A stretch of DNA of 64,000 nt, taken from NCBI RefSeq assembly GCF_014648595.1, contig NZ_BMRK01000018.1, positions 25,668 to 89,667 on the forward strand. Direction: 5' to 3'. Under the pieces are notes generated by a model. It saw nothing but the letters and a program-made list of their open reading frames with translations, ran no database searches and was not told where the DNA came from. How positions within the stretch are numbered: position 1 is the stretch's first letter; each line of letters starts with the position of its first letter. Positions 57,332-64,000 of the stretch are shown piece by piece. Both the position numbers and the translations under genes were made by a program. Origin of the DNA: Nocardioides luteus (GTDB taxonomy: Bacteria; Actinomycetota; Actinomycetes; Propionibacteriales; Nocardioidaceae).

Positions 57332-57964
57332 GTGACCACGCACCAATCCGAGCTCGACCCCACTCGACCGCGCGGGGCTCGGCTGCCCCGTACGGAGCGA
57401 CGAGCCCAGCTCCTCGAAGCAGCTCTCGAGGTCTTCGTCGCCTACGGTTTCCACGCTGCCGCGATGGATGACATCGCCGAGCGGGCGGGCGTCTCGAAGC
57501 CAGTCCTCTACCAGCACTTCCCCGGCAAGCTCGACCTCTATCTCGCGCTGCTGGAGAAGTCCTGCAACGAGATCATCGAGCGCTGTCAGGCGGCGCTGGC
57601 GTCGACCGACGAGAACAAGGAGCGCGTGGCGCGCACCGTCGAGGTCTTCTACGACTACGTCGCCTCCGAGTCCGGTGCCTTCCGTCTCGTCTTCGAGTCC
57701 GACCTGACCAACGACCCCGCCGTTCGCGAGCAGGTCGACCGGGTCACCAACGAGTGCGCCGAGGTGATCGCCGAGGTGATCGCCGAGGACACCGGCTTCG
57801 ACGCCGCCGCCTCCCACCTGCTCGCCGTCGGCCTGGTCGGTCAGATCCAGGTCAGCGCCCGCTACTGGCTCCACGACAACGGCAACCTGTCGCAGCCCGA
57901 GGCGGCTCGGCTGGTCGCCGGTCTCGCCTGGCGCGGCATCGGCGGCTACCCCAAGACCGACTGA
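57332..57964 (+). CDS. TetR-family regulator
   Basis: 210 aa from GTG 57332. HTH: RRAQLLEAALEVFVAYGFHAAAMDDIAERAGVSKPVLYQHFPGKLDLYLALL. The C-terminal domain resembles Rv3208, which lies at this place beside DUF3107. Divergent from moeZ (127 bp). Ligand unknown. Confidence 0.9.
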   Translation: MTTHQSELDPTRPRGARLPRTERRAQLLEAALEVFVAYGFHAAAMDDIAERAGVSKPVLYQHFPGKLDLYLALLEKSCNEIIERCQAALASTDENKERVARTVEVFYDYVASESGAFRLVFESDLTNDPAVREQVDRVTNECAEVIAEVIAEDTGFDAAASHLLAVGLVGQIQVSARYWLHDNGNLSQPEAARLVAGLAWRGIGGYPKTD

Positions 57965-58071
57965 TCCGTCCTCTCCGACGACGGATTCCGCTCGTAGCGC
58001 AACGACGGGGTTCCTCACCAACCGTGTGAGAGGATTCCGGAGCATTGATCGACTTATCGCAAGGAGGACCC

Positions 58072-58293
58072 GTGGAGGTCAAGATCGGCGTCCAGCAGGC
58101 CGCCCGTGAGCTCGTCGTGGAGACCGAGGAGTCCAGCGAGTCGGTGGAGAAGCTCATCGCCGACGCCCTCGGCGGCGGTGCTGTGCTCGCATTGACCGAC
58201 CACAAGGGCCGCAAGGTCATCGTCCCGACCGAGAAGCTCGCCTACGTCGAGATCGGGCCCGCCAAGGTCGGCAAGGTCGGCTTCGCAGGCTGA
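58072..58293 (+). CDS. DUF3107 family protein
   Basis: 73 aa from GTG 58072 with AAGGAGG upstream: MEVKIGVQQAARELVVET and VLALTDHKGRKVIVPTEKLAYVEIG fit the actinobacterial DUF3107 family (Rv3208A). An ATP-binding-protein-like small beta/alpha fold; function unknown. Follows the TetR gene. Confidence 0.9.
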   Translation: MEVKIGVQQAARELVVETEESSESVEKLIADALGGGAVLALTDHKGRKVIVPTEKLAYVEIGPAKVGKVGFAG

Positions 58294-58306
58294 CTCCTCC
58301 GGGATG

Positions 58307-58322
58307 ACCCTGATTTCAGGGT
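58307..58322 (+). terminator. Short hairpin after DUF3107
   Basis: ACCCTGA-TT-TCAGGGT, a 7-bp stem 13 nt after the stop. Weak and without a T-run; may be a terminator. Confidence 0.4.
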
Positions 58323-58431
58323 GATCAAGTTCGGGTTTGGGCCATGTTGCCCGTGCATTGCCGTCCCAACAGGTGCACTATCGAGACATAGGCGCATTCA
58401 TTGCGCCATCTCAACCTGAAGGGAAAAGGGC

Positions 58432-58743
58432 ATGATTGGGACTATTCTCGTCACCCTCATCGGTGGTGTCATCATCGGTCTGCTCGGCAAGTGGGTCGCG
58501 CCGGGCGACAAGGACAACATCCCGCTCTGGCTGACCGTCGTGTGCGGCATCGTCGGAATGCTCGTGGGTAGCCTGCTCTACTGGGTCATCTTCGGTCAGA
58601 ACAACCCCGACTTCGACGGTCACGCGGCCACCTGGGACAACGCCACCAACGGCATCGACTGGTGGCGTCACGTCTGGCAGGTCGTCGTCGCCGCGGTCGC
58701 GGTCGTCGTCGCCTCCGGCATCACCGGAAGGTCCAAGGCCTGA
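58432..58743 (+). CDS. GlsB/YeaQ/YmgE-type small membrane protein
   Basis: 103 aa. Three hydrophobic segments (TILVTLIGGVIIGLLGKWVAPG, LTVVCGIVGMLVGSLLYWVIFG, VVVAAVAVVVASGITG), the transglycosylase-associated-protein family. Found in stress-induced loci; AAGGG lies 7-8 nt before ATG. Confidence 0.85.
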   Translation: MIGTILVTLIGGVIIGLLGKWVAPGDKDNIPLWLTVVCGIVGMLVGSLLYWVIFGQNNPDFDGHAATWDNATNGIDWWRHVWQVVVAAVAVVVASGITGRSKA

Positions 58744-58812
58744 GCCTCGCCCAGGTCACTCGGAAGCGGTCCCTCCCGTCGGGGTGGGGCCGCTTCCGCT
58801 GTTCTGCGGCGG

Positions 58813-59877
58813 CTACCAGTTCGGCTGTGCGGGGGGCTCCGGCGGCGCCACGTGCGGCGGCCGGATGAGGTAGACGACGCGCCCGGAGCGGGCCCAGGCA
58901 CGGTCGAGCTCGCCGAGGTCGTAGGTCGTGGGCACCTCCGCGTCGTTGGCGATCCGGTGGGAGGCGGGATCGTGGACGACCGGATCGCCGGCGGCGTCGA
59001 ACCCGGTGAGCACGAGCAGGTGGCCGTTGGTGACGTAGCCGGCGCCGGTCAGCTCGCCCTCCTGGTGGGAGACGCCGAGCACCAGCGGGATCCCGGCATC
59101 GACCCAGCGGGCGGCCTCGGCGAAGGAGCGGAGCCTGGTGACGTACGCGACCAGGGCGCGGGAGCCGGCGTAGGCGGTGTTGAACGCCCAGTTGCCGGCG
59201 CCGCCGAAGGACTCGTCGTAGACCTCGCGGACCGTGAACGGCACCTGCGGGTCGGGGGTCTCGTAGTCGACCCAGGCCGTCTCCTCGGGCGTGGGCCCGA
59301 CGCCCCAGAAGTCGACGATCATCGCCGTGGACGCAGCGCTGCACCAGGACTGGCCGCCGCCGTCCCACTGGGGGCAGCGGTCGCGGTGGAGCTGCTGTGA
59401 ATAGGCGGGTACGCCGCCGACGACCGTCCCGCTGCCCTCGGGCCCCGGAGCGGGTCCGGCGTTGCGCGCGTCCGCGGAGACCATCGCCCCGAGCAACGAC
59501 GCGCGCGGCAGACCGTCGACGGGGCCATGGATGCTGAGCCGCAACGAGTAGGCGGTGAACCTGCGCCCGTCGCGACCCAGGATGGTGTCGTCGGCCGCGG
59601 CCGCGACCGGGTCGTCCTGGCCGGAGACGGAGGTGGAGGTGAAGTCGGGGTCGGAGGACCAGCGGGCGAGCACCAGCCAGCCGCTGCGGTCCCCCGACTC
59701 CGCGACCACCTGCACCGCGACCTCCACCCAGGACCCGGGCGGCGTCGTCACGTTCCAGGAAGCGACCAGCTCGTCGAAGGAGAAACCGGGACTGACCTCG
59801 GGAGACGTCCAGACACCCGCGGCGTCGGGCACGATCTGCTCGCCCTGCCAGCCGGTCCAGAGGATGTCAGTGCTCAA
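58813..59877 (-). CDS. C39-like cysteine peptidase-domain protein
   Basis: 354 aa. N-terminal beta-rich part (WTSPEVSPGFSFDELVASWN, LVLARW, FTAYSLRLSIHG), then a peptidase_C39_2 domain: PAYSQQLHRD, catalytic Cys in GQSWCSAAS, His in NGHLLVLTGFD and Asp in VVHDPA. No signal peptide recognised, which is unusual for the family. Overlaps the ferritin-like gene by 11 bp. Confidence 0.88.
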   Translation of the reverse strand: MSTDILWTGWQGEQIVPDAAGVWTSPEVSPGFSFDELVASWNVTTPPGSWVEVAVQVVAESGDRSGWLVLARWSSDPDFTSTSVSGQDDPVAAAADDTILGRDGRRFTAYSLRLSIHGPVDGLPRASLLGAMVSADARNAGPAPGPEGSGTVVGGVPAYSQQLHRDRCPQWDGGGQSWCSAASTAMIVDFWGVGPTPEETAWVDYETPDPQVPFTVREVYDESFGGAGNWAFNTAYAGSRALVAYVTRLRSFAEAARWVDAGIPLVLGVSHQEGELTGAGYVTNGHLLVLTGFDAAGDPVVHDPASHRIANDAEVPTTYDLGELDRAWARSGRVVYLIRPPHVAPPEPPAQPNW

Positions 59878-60568
59878 GCCCGAGCTTGCCCATTCGCTCG
59901 ACGTGACGCTGGGTGAGGCGAGTGAGCATCTCGCCGATGGAGCCGAGGTCGAGACCGGCGAGGTGGCCGCCGGTGATCAGCTCGCTGAGCCCCTCGCGGG
60001 TGGCGGCGACCTGCTGCGCCTGGATGATCGCCTCGCCCATCAGTCGACGGCCCCACAGCGCCAGCCGTCCGCCGATGAGGGGGTCGGCCTCGATGCCGGC
60101 CCGAACCCGGTCGACCACGAAGTCGGCGCGCCCGGAGTCCTCGAGCGTGGTCACGACGAGCTTGTGGGTCTCCTCGTCGAGATAGCCGGCGATCTCGAGG
60201 TAGAAGTCGTTGGCGAGCCCGTCGCCGACGTACGCCTTGACCAGCGACTCCCACCAGTCGGCGGGCTTGGTGTGGATGTGGAACTCGTCGAAGCCCTCGC
60301 GCAGCGGCTCCATGGCCGCGTAGGAGTCGACGCCGAGCTCCTCGAGCCGGTCGAGGACCGGCTGGATCTTGGCCTGCTGCGCGGCAGCCATCGCCAGCAG
60401 CGCCGTCTTGTCCTCGAGCGAGGGCGCCATCTTGGCGTCGTCGGTCAGCCTCTCGACGGCCGAGACCTCGCCGTAGGCGACCGCTCCCAGCAGGTCGATG
60501 ACGGCAGCCTTGTAGACGGGATCACCGAACGGATCCTCGGGACCGGTGAACTCTGACGATGCAACCAC
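59867..60568 (-). CDS. Ferritin-like fold protein
   Basis: 233 aa, of the actinobacterial ferritin-like/MiaE-related family next to the DEAD-box gene (compare the Rv3209-Rv3210c region). Long helices carry EVSAVERL, QAKIQPVLDRLEEL, YVGDGLANDFYLEIAG and ETHKLVV, where Glu and His could bind di-iron. Function unknown. Confidence 0.85.
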   Translation of the reverse strand: MVASSEFTGPEDPFGDPVYKAAVIDLLGAVAYGEVSAVERLTDDAKMAPSLEDKTALLAMAAAQQAKIQPVLDRLEELGVDSYAAMEPLREGFDEFHIHTKPADWWESLVKAYVGDGLANDFYLEIAGYLDEETHKLVVTTLEDSGRADFVVDRVRAGIEADPLIGGRLALWGRRLMGEAIIQAQQVAATREGLSELITGGHLAGLDLGSIGEMLTRLTQRHVERMGKLGLEH

Positions 60569-60742
60569 GGGAGAACCCTACCGATAGAATGTCTTTCGAC
60601 CGACCCAGAGCCGCTGATATTCACCTGTGTATCGCGCCGGCCTGGTCCCCGTATGTGCGCGGCGTGGCACTCGCTTGGCAAGCTCGAGACACCCGTGAGT
60701 CGCTCGCCGCATTCGATGAGACAAGCGAGTAGCGACGAAAAT

Positions 60743-62212
60743 ATGACTACGTTCAAGGACCTCGGTGTTCACCCCGAGATCTGCGCTCCGCTCGAGCGCA
60801 AAGGCATCACCACCCCCTTCGCCATCCAGGAGATGACGCTCTCGGTCGCCCTCCAGGGCACCGACCTGATCGGCCAGGCCCGCACCGGCTCCGGCAAGAC
60901 GCTCGCCTTCGGCATCCCCGTTGTGCAGCGCAGCGTGTCCCCCAAGGACAGCGACTACGTCGACCTTCCGCAGGGCAAGCCGCAGGCGCTGATCGTGGCT
61001 CCGACCCGTGAGCTGGCCATGCAGGTCTCGGCCGAGATCTCCCTGATCTCCGAGGACCGCGGCCTCCGCGTGCTGACCGTCTACGGCGGCGCCGGCTACG
61101 AGCCGCAGATCGACGCGCTGGAGAGCGGCGTCGACATCGTCGTCGGCACCCCCGGGCGCCTGATCGACCTGGCCAACCGCAAGGTCCTCGACCTCTCCCA
61201 CGTGCACGCCCTCGTGCTCGACGAGGCCGACGAGATGCTCGACCTCGGCTTCCTGCCCGACGTGGAGAAGCTCGTCACCCTCACCCCGGAGACCCGGCAG
61301 ACGCTGCTCTTCTCTGCCACCATGCCGGGTGCGATCGTGGCGCTGGCGCGCTCCTACATGCGTCACCCGATGAACATCCGCGCCGAGTCCTCGACCGAGC
61401 GCGAGACCGTGCCGGCCACCGCGCAGTTCGTCTACCAGGCCCACGATCTCGACAAGCCGGAGATGATCGGCCGTCTGCTGCAGTGCGAGGACCACGACAA
61501 GGTCGTCGTCTTCGCCCGCACCAAGCGTCAGGCCCAGCGCGTGGCCGACGACCTCGCCGACCGTGGCTTCCCGGCCTCTCCCCTGCACGGCGACATGCAG
61601 CAGGCCGCCCGCGAGCGGGTCATGCAGAAGTTCCGTGACGGCAAGGTCGAGGTCCTGGTGGCCACCGACGTCGCCGCCCGCGGCATCGACGTCACCGGCG
61701 TCTCCCACGTGGTCAACTACACGACCCCTGACGACGAGAAGACCTACGTGCACCGCATCGGTCGCACCGGCCGCGCCGGCGCCTCGGGCGTCGCGGTCAC
61801 GCTGGTCGACTGGGCCGACCTGCACAAGTGGAAGATGATCAACAAGGCGCTCGACCTCCCCTTCGACGAGCCGCTGGAGACCTACTCCTCCTCGGAGCAC
61901 TTCCTCCACGACATGGGCATCCCGAAGGGCACCAAGGGCCGCATCAAGAAGGCCACGCCCGACCGCCCCAAGGACAATCCGAAGGACAAGGACGCCGGCG
62001 CCGACGGCGAGAAGCGCGAGCGCGCTCCCCGCAATCGCAACCGCCAGCGCACCCGCTCCCGCGGCGGCCAGGTCGTCGAGAAGTCCGGCGCCCCCGCGGC
62101 CGCCGGCTCGAACCCGGAGCCCGGCGAGGCCAAGTCCGAGGGCACCGCGCCCCGTCGTCGCCGCCGCCGTCGCTCCTCGGGCGGCAGCTCCGCCCCGAAG
62201 GCCGACGCCTGA
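60743..62212 (+). CDS. DEAD-box RNA helicase
   Basis: 489 aa. Q motif (GITTPFAIQEMTL), ARTGSGKT, PTRELAMQV, GTPGRL, LDEADEM, FSATMP, FARTK, TDVAARGIDV and HRIGRTGRAG. The C-terminal 90 residues are basic and disordered, ending in an Arg-run (RRRRRRRSSGGSS), an RNA-binding tail. RhlE-type, matching Rv3211. No good ribosome site before ATG 60743. Confidence 0.95.
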   Translation: MTTFKDLGVHPEICAPLERKGITTPFAIQEMTLSVALQGTDLIGQARTGSGKTLAFGIPVVQRSVSPKDSDYVDLPQGKPQALIVAPTRELAMQVSAEISLISEDRGLRVLTVYGGAGYEPQIDALESGVDIVVGTPGRLIDLANRKVLDLSHVHALVLDEADEMLDLGFLPDVEKLVTLTPETRQTLLFSATMPGAIVALARSYMRHPMNIRAESSTERETVPATAQFVYQAHDLDKPEMIGRLLQCEDHDKVVVFARTKRQAQRVADDLADRGFPASPLHGDMQQAARERVMQKFRDGKVEVLVATDVAARGIDVTGVSHVVNYTTPDDEKTYVHRIGRTGRAGASGVAVTLVDWADLHKWKMINKALDLPFDEPLETYSSSEHFLHDMGIPKGTKGRIKKATPDRPKDNPKDKDAGADGEKRERAPRNRNRQRTRSRGGQVVEKSGAPAAAGSNPEPGEAKSEGTAPRRRRRRRSSGGSSAPKADA

Positions 62213-62230
62213 CCCGTCCGTACGCGCGCG

Positions 62231-62929
62231 CTACGGCGTCACGACCACCTTGGTGCCGAGCCGCGCGAAGCGCCACATCGCCTTCGCGTCCGGCTCGGCC
62301 TGGCGGATGCACCCGTGCGAGAGCGGGGTGCCGAGCTGGGCGCGGGTCTGTACGCGCTTGCCCTTGTCCACCGGGATGTCGTGGAAGCCGATCGCGGCGT
62401 TGGGACCTTTGGTGAAGCGTACGAACCACTTCATGGTGCCCGAGTCCTCGATGCCCTTCGCCCGCTTGGAGCGCGAGAAGACCTTGTAGGTGCCGGGCTT
62501 CAGGTTGTCGTAGGCGCTGCCCGACACCGGATAGGTGCGCCGCGTCCGCTCGGCCGCGGAGACGATCCAGACGCGCTGGCGGCTGATCGAGAAGACCACC
62601 CGGCGGCCGACGCCGGAGTCGGCCGGGAGCGTCTTCTCGGCGGCCGCCACCCGGGCGGCGACGTCCCGGGTGGCCGCTGCGTCGCGCTGGGCGTCGTGGG
62701 GCCAGACCGGGGTGCGGGACTCGTTGCCGACGCCTGCCTTCATGCCGCCGGCGGTGAGGTCGGAGCCGCTCGCCTCCGGCTCGGCGATGATCTCGATGCC
62801 GCCGAACAGGCCGGCAGAGGTCAGCAGGGATGCGGCGAAGAGCATCTTGGTGCGCCGGAGCGGCCGGGATCTCACCGTGCGATGACGTCCACCGCGGCTC
62901 ACTTCTCCATCACGCATCCGAGTCGGCAT
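62231..62929 (-). CDS. L,D-transpeptidase (YkuD family)
   Basis: 232 aa from ATG 62929 (or 62917). Very basic N-terminus, one membrane segment (TKMLFAASLLTSAGLFGGIEII), linker, then YkuD: IGFHDIP, LGTPLSHGCIRQAEPDAK with the SHGC active site. Makes 3-3 peptidoglycan cross-links outside the membrane. Divergent from the SDR gene. Confidence 0.93.
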   Translation of the reverse strand: MPTRMRDGEVSRGGRHRTVRSRPLRRTKMLFAASLLTSAGLFGGIEIIAEPEASGSDLTAGGMKAGVGNESRTPVWPHDAQRDAAATRDVAARVAAAEKTLPADSGVGRRVVFSISRQRVWIVSAAERTRRTYPVSGSAYDNLKPGTYKVFSRSKRAKGIEDSGTMKWFVRFTKGPNAAIGFHDIPVDKGKRVQTRAQLGTPLSHGCIRQAEPDAKAMWRFARLGTKVVVTP

Positions 62930-63071
62930 GAGAAGTCCACGCCGAACATCATCCAAACACGTACGACCGCAAGTCAACTGTCACACGACCGACAGAAAAC
63001 GTGATTCCGCAGCGGAATCCCACGGCCGACACCGAGAGTGGTCTCCCTCGACGTGGTGGCAGGATTGCCCC

Positions 63072-63836
63072 ATGTCGAACCCCACCGCCCTGGTCACCGG
63101 CGCCACCGCCGGCATCGGACTCGCCTTCGCCCAGCAGCTCGCTGCCCGCGGCCACGACCTCGTCCTCGTCGCTCGCGACGAGGAGCGTCTCAACGGCGTC
63201 GCCAAGGACCTCACCGACGCCCACGGCGTCAGCGCCGAGGTGCTGCGCGCCGACCTGACCGACACCGCCGACCTGGCCGCCGTCGAGGCCCGCCTGGCCG
63301 ACGCCGCGCGCCCGGTCGACCTGCTGGTCAACAACGCCGGCCACGGCCTCAAGCGCCGCTTCCTCGACAACTCCGCCGACGAGGAGACCGCGATGGCCGA
63401 GGTGCTGATCATCGCGCCGCTGCGCCTCTCCCACGCCGCCCTGCGCGGCCAGGTCGCCCGCGGCCACGGCGGCATCATCAACGTCGGCTCCGTCGCCTCC
63501 TACCTCCCCCGCGGCACCTACTCCGCCGCCAAGGCGTGGATCAACTCCTTCACCGAGTGGGCCCACAACGAGTACGCCGGCAAGGGCGTCAAGGTCATGG
63601 CCCTGCTGCCCGGCTTCACCAAGACCGAGTTCCACGAGCGCCTCGGCTCCGGCTACGACTCCGCCCCCGCCTGGATGTGGCTCGACGTCGACGACCTCGT
63701 CCGCGAGGCCCTCGACGACTACGAGGACGACAAGACCTTCTCGATCCCCAGCAAGCGCTACAAGGCCCTCGCCACCATCGCCCGCGCAGTCCCCTCCGGC
63801 GTACTCCAGAAGTTCCAGTCCCTGGGCCGCAAGTAA
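63072..63836 (+). CDS. Short-chain dehydrogenase (SDR)
   Basis: 254 aa. TGATAGIGLAFA, DLTDTADL, NNAGHG, NVGSVASYLPRGTYSAAKAW and PGFTKTEFH; the DltE-like group. No neighbours hint at the substrate. The C-terminal end (KRYKALATIARAVPSGVLQKFQSLGRK) is amphipathic and may touch membranes. Confidence 0.9.
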   Translation: MSNPTALVTGATAGIGLAFAQQLAARGHDLVLVARDEERLNGVAKDLTDAHGVSAEVLRADLTDTADLAAVEARLADAARPVDLLVNNAGHGLKRRFLDNSADEETAMAEVLIIAPLRLSHAALRGQVARGHGGIINVGSVASYLPRGTYSAAKAWINSFTEWAHNEYAGKGVKVMALLPGFTKTEFHERLGSGYDSAPAWMWLDVDDLVREALDDYEDDKTFSIPSKRYKALATIARAVPSGVLQKFQSLGRK

Positions 63837-63841
63837 CAGAC

Positions 63842-64000
63842 CGCCGACTCGGCGCATCTGCCCCAGAAAACAACGCCGAGTCGGCGCAACTGCCCCGCGA
63901 ATACTCGCCGAGTCGGCGTATGTGCCCCGAAGCGTCACTGACGTCTCGGGGCAGACGCGCCGACTCGACGCCCCAGAACGGGACAGACGCGCCGACTCGA
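63842..64000. repeat. Cluster of a second palindromic repeat family
   Basis: Three direct copies of CGCCGAGTCGGCGCATCTGC-type units (63842, 63873, 63906; each 23 bp ending in CCCC) and two inverted copies (about 63947-63970, 63980-64000). The core GTCGGCG/CGCCGAC forms a small palindrome. The cluster runs off the window. Confidence 0.85.

Noticed and set aside
63842-64000. CRISPR array
   Set aside because: Units are only 23 bp, occur in both orientations, have irregular short spacers, and no cas genes are nearby.

Overview
The window is chromosomal DNA of a high-GC actinobacterium, most likely a Nocardioides-type member of the Propionibacteriales. Grounds: strong G/C bias at third codon positions, WhiB7, mycoredoxin, AdnAB, MoeZ, PPA1309 and UPF0182 family proteins, and dispersed repeats of the GGTCTCGACAAGCTCGACC type. 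The genus is inferred, not proven.

1-16.97 kb is an aromatic catabolic island. benA-benB-benC run leftwards, and BenC continues in frame into a BenD-like dehydrogenase cut by the window edge. Divergently, a LysR regulator is coupled to catB-catA-catC. Together these convert benzoate through catechol to 3-oxoadipate enol-lactone. After a small group (AhpD-like, SDR and dienelactone-hydrolase-like genes) comes a second aromatic operon whose last four genes overlap at ATGA junctions: FAH hydrolase, small cupin, TesB thioesterase, aryl-CoA ligase, and a fused flavin monooxygenase/old-yellow-enzyme protein. A RidA gene is divergent from it and a PaaX-type regulator follows. This looks like CoA-dependent salicylate or anthranilate degradation.

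17-25.6 kb is mixed: cydAB, an ArsR regulator divergent from a flavoprotein with an operator across the promoter, a VOC/WYL pair, an enoyl-CoA hydratase, an HTH-MNT/short-HEPN pair, and two initiator tRNA genes that each have their own promoter and terminator.

25.7-62.2 kb resembles, from memory of that genome, the Mycobacterium tuberculosis Rv3193c-Rv3211 block: UPF0182, YlbL, the Rv3195-type protein, DUF5679, whiB7, uvrD2, mrx1, nudC, adnBA, an alkyltransferase-like gene, moeZ, TetR, DUF3107, a ferritin-like gene and a DEAD-box helicase. Insertions include an arginyl-tRNA synthetase gene preceded by a short leader ORF with three consecutive Arg codons. whiB7 has a recognisable promoter, a 67-codon upstream ORF and a terminator hairpin before its start. 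The end of the window carries an L,D-transpeptidase, an SDR and a cluster of a second palindromic repeat.

The most notable observations are the BenC-BenD fusion with duplicated repeat-bearing linker, the RidA/cupin/aryl-CoA operon, the argS leader, the whiB7 leader and downstream micro-ORFs, in-frame repeats in adnB, the minimal HEPN partner, and two intergenic regions with mutually exclusive hairpins.
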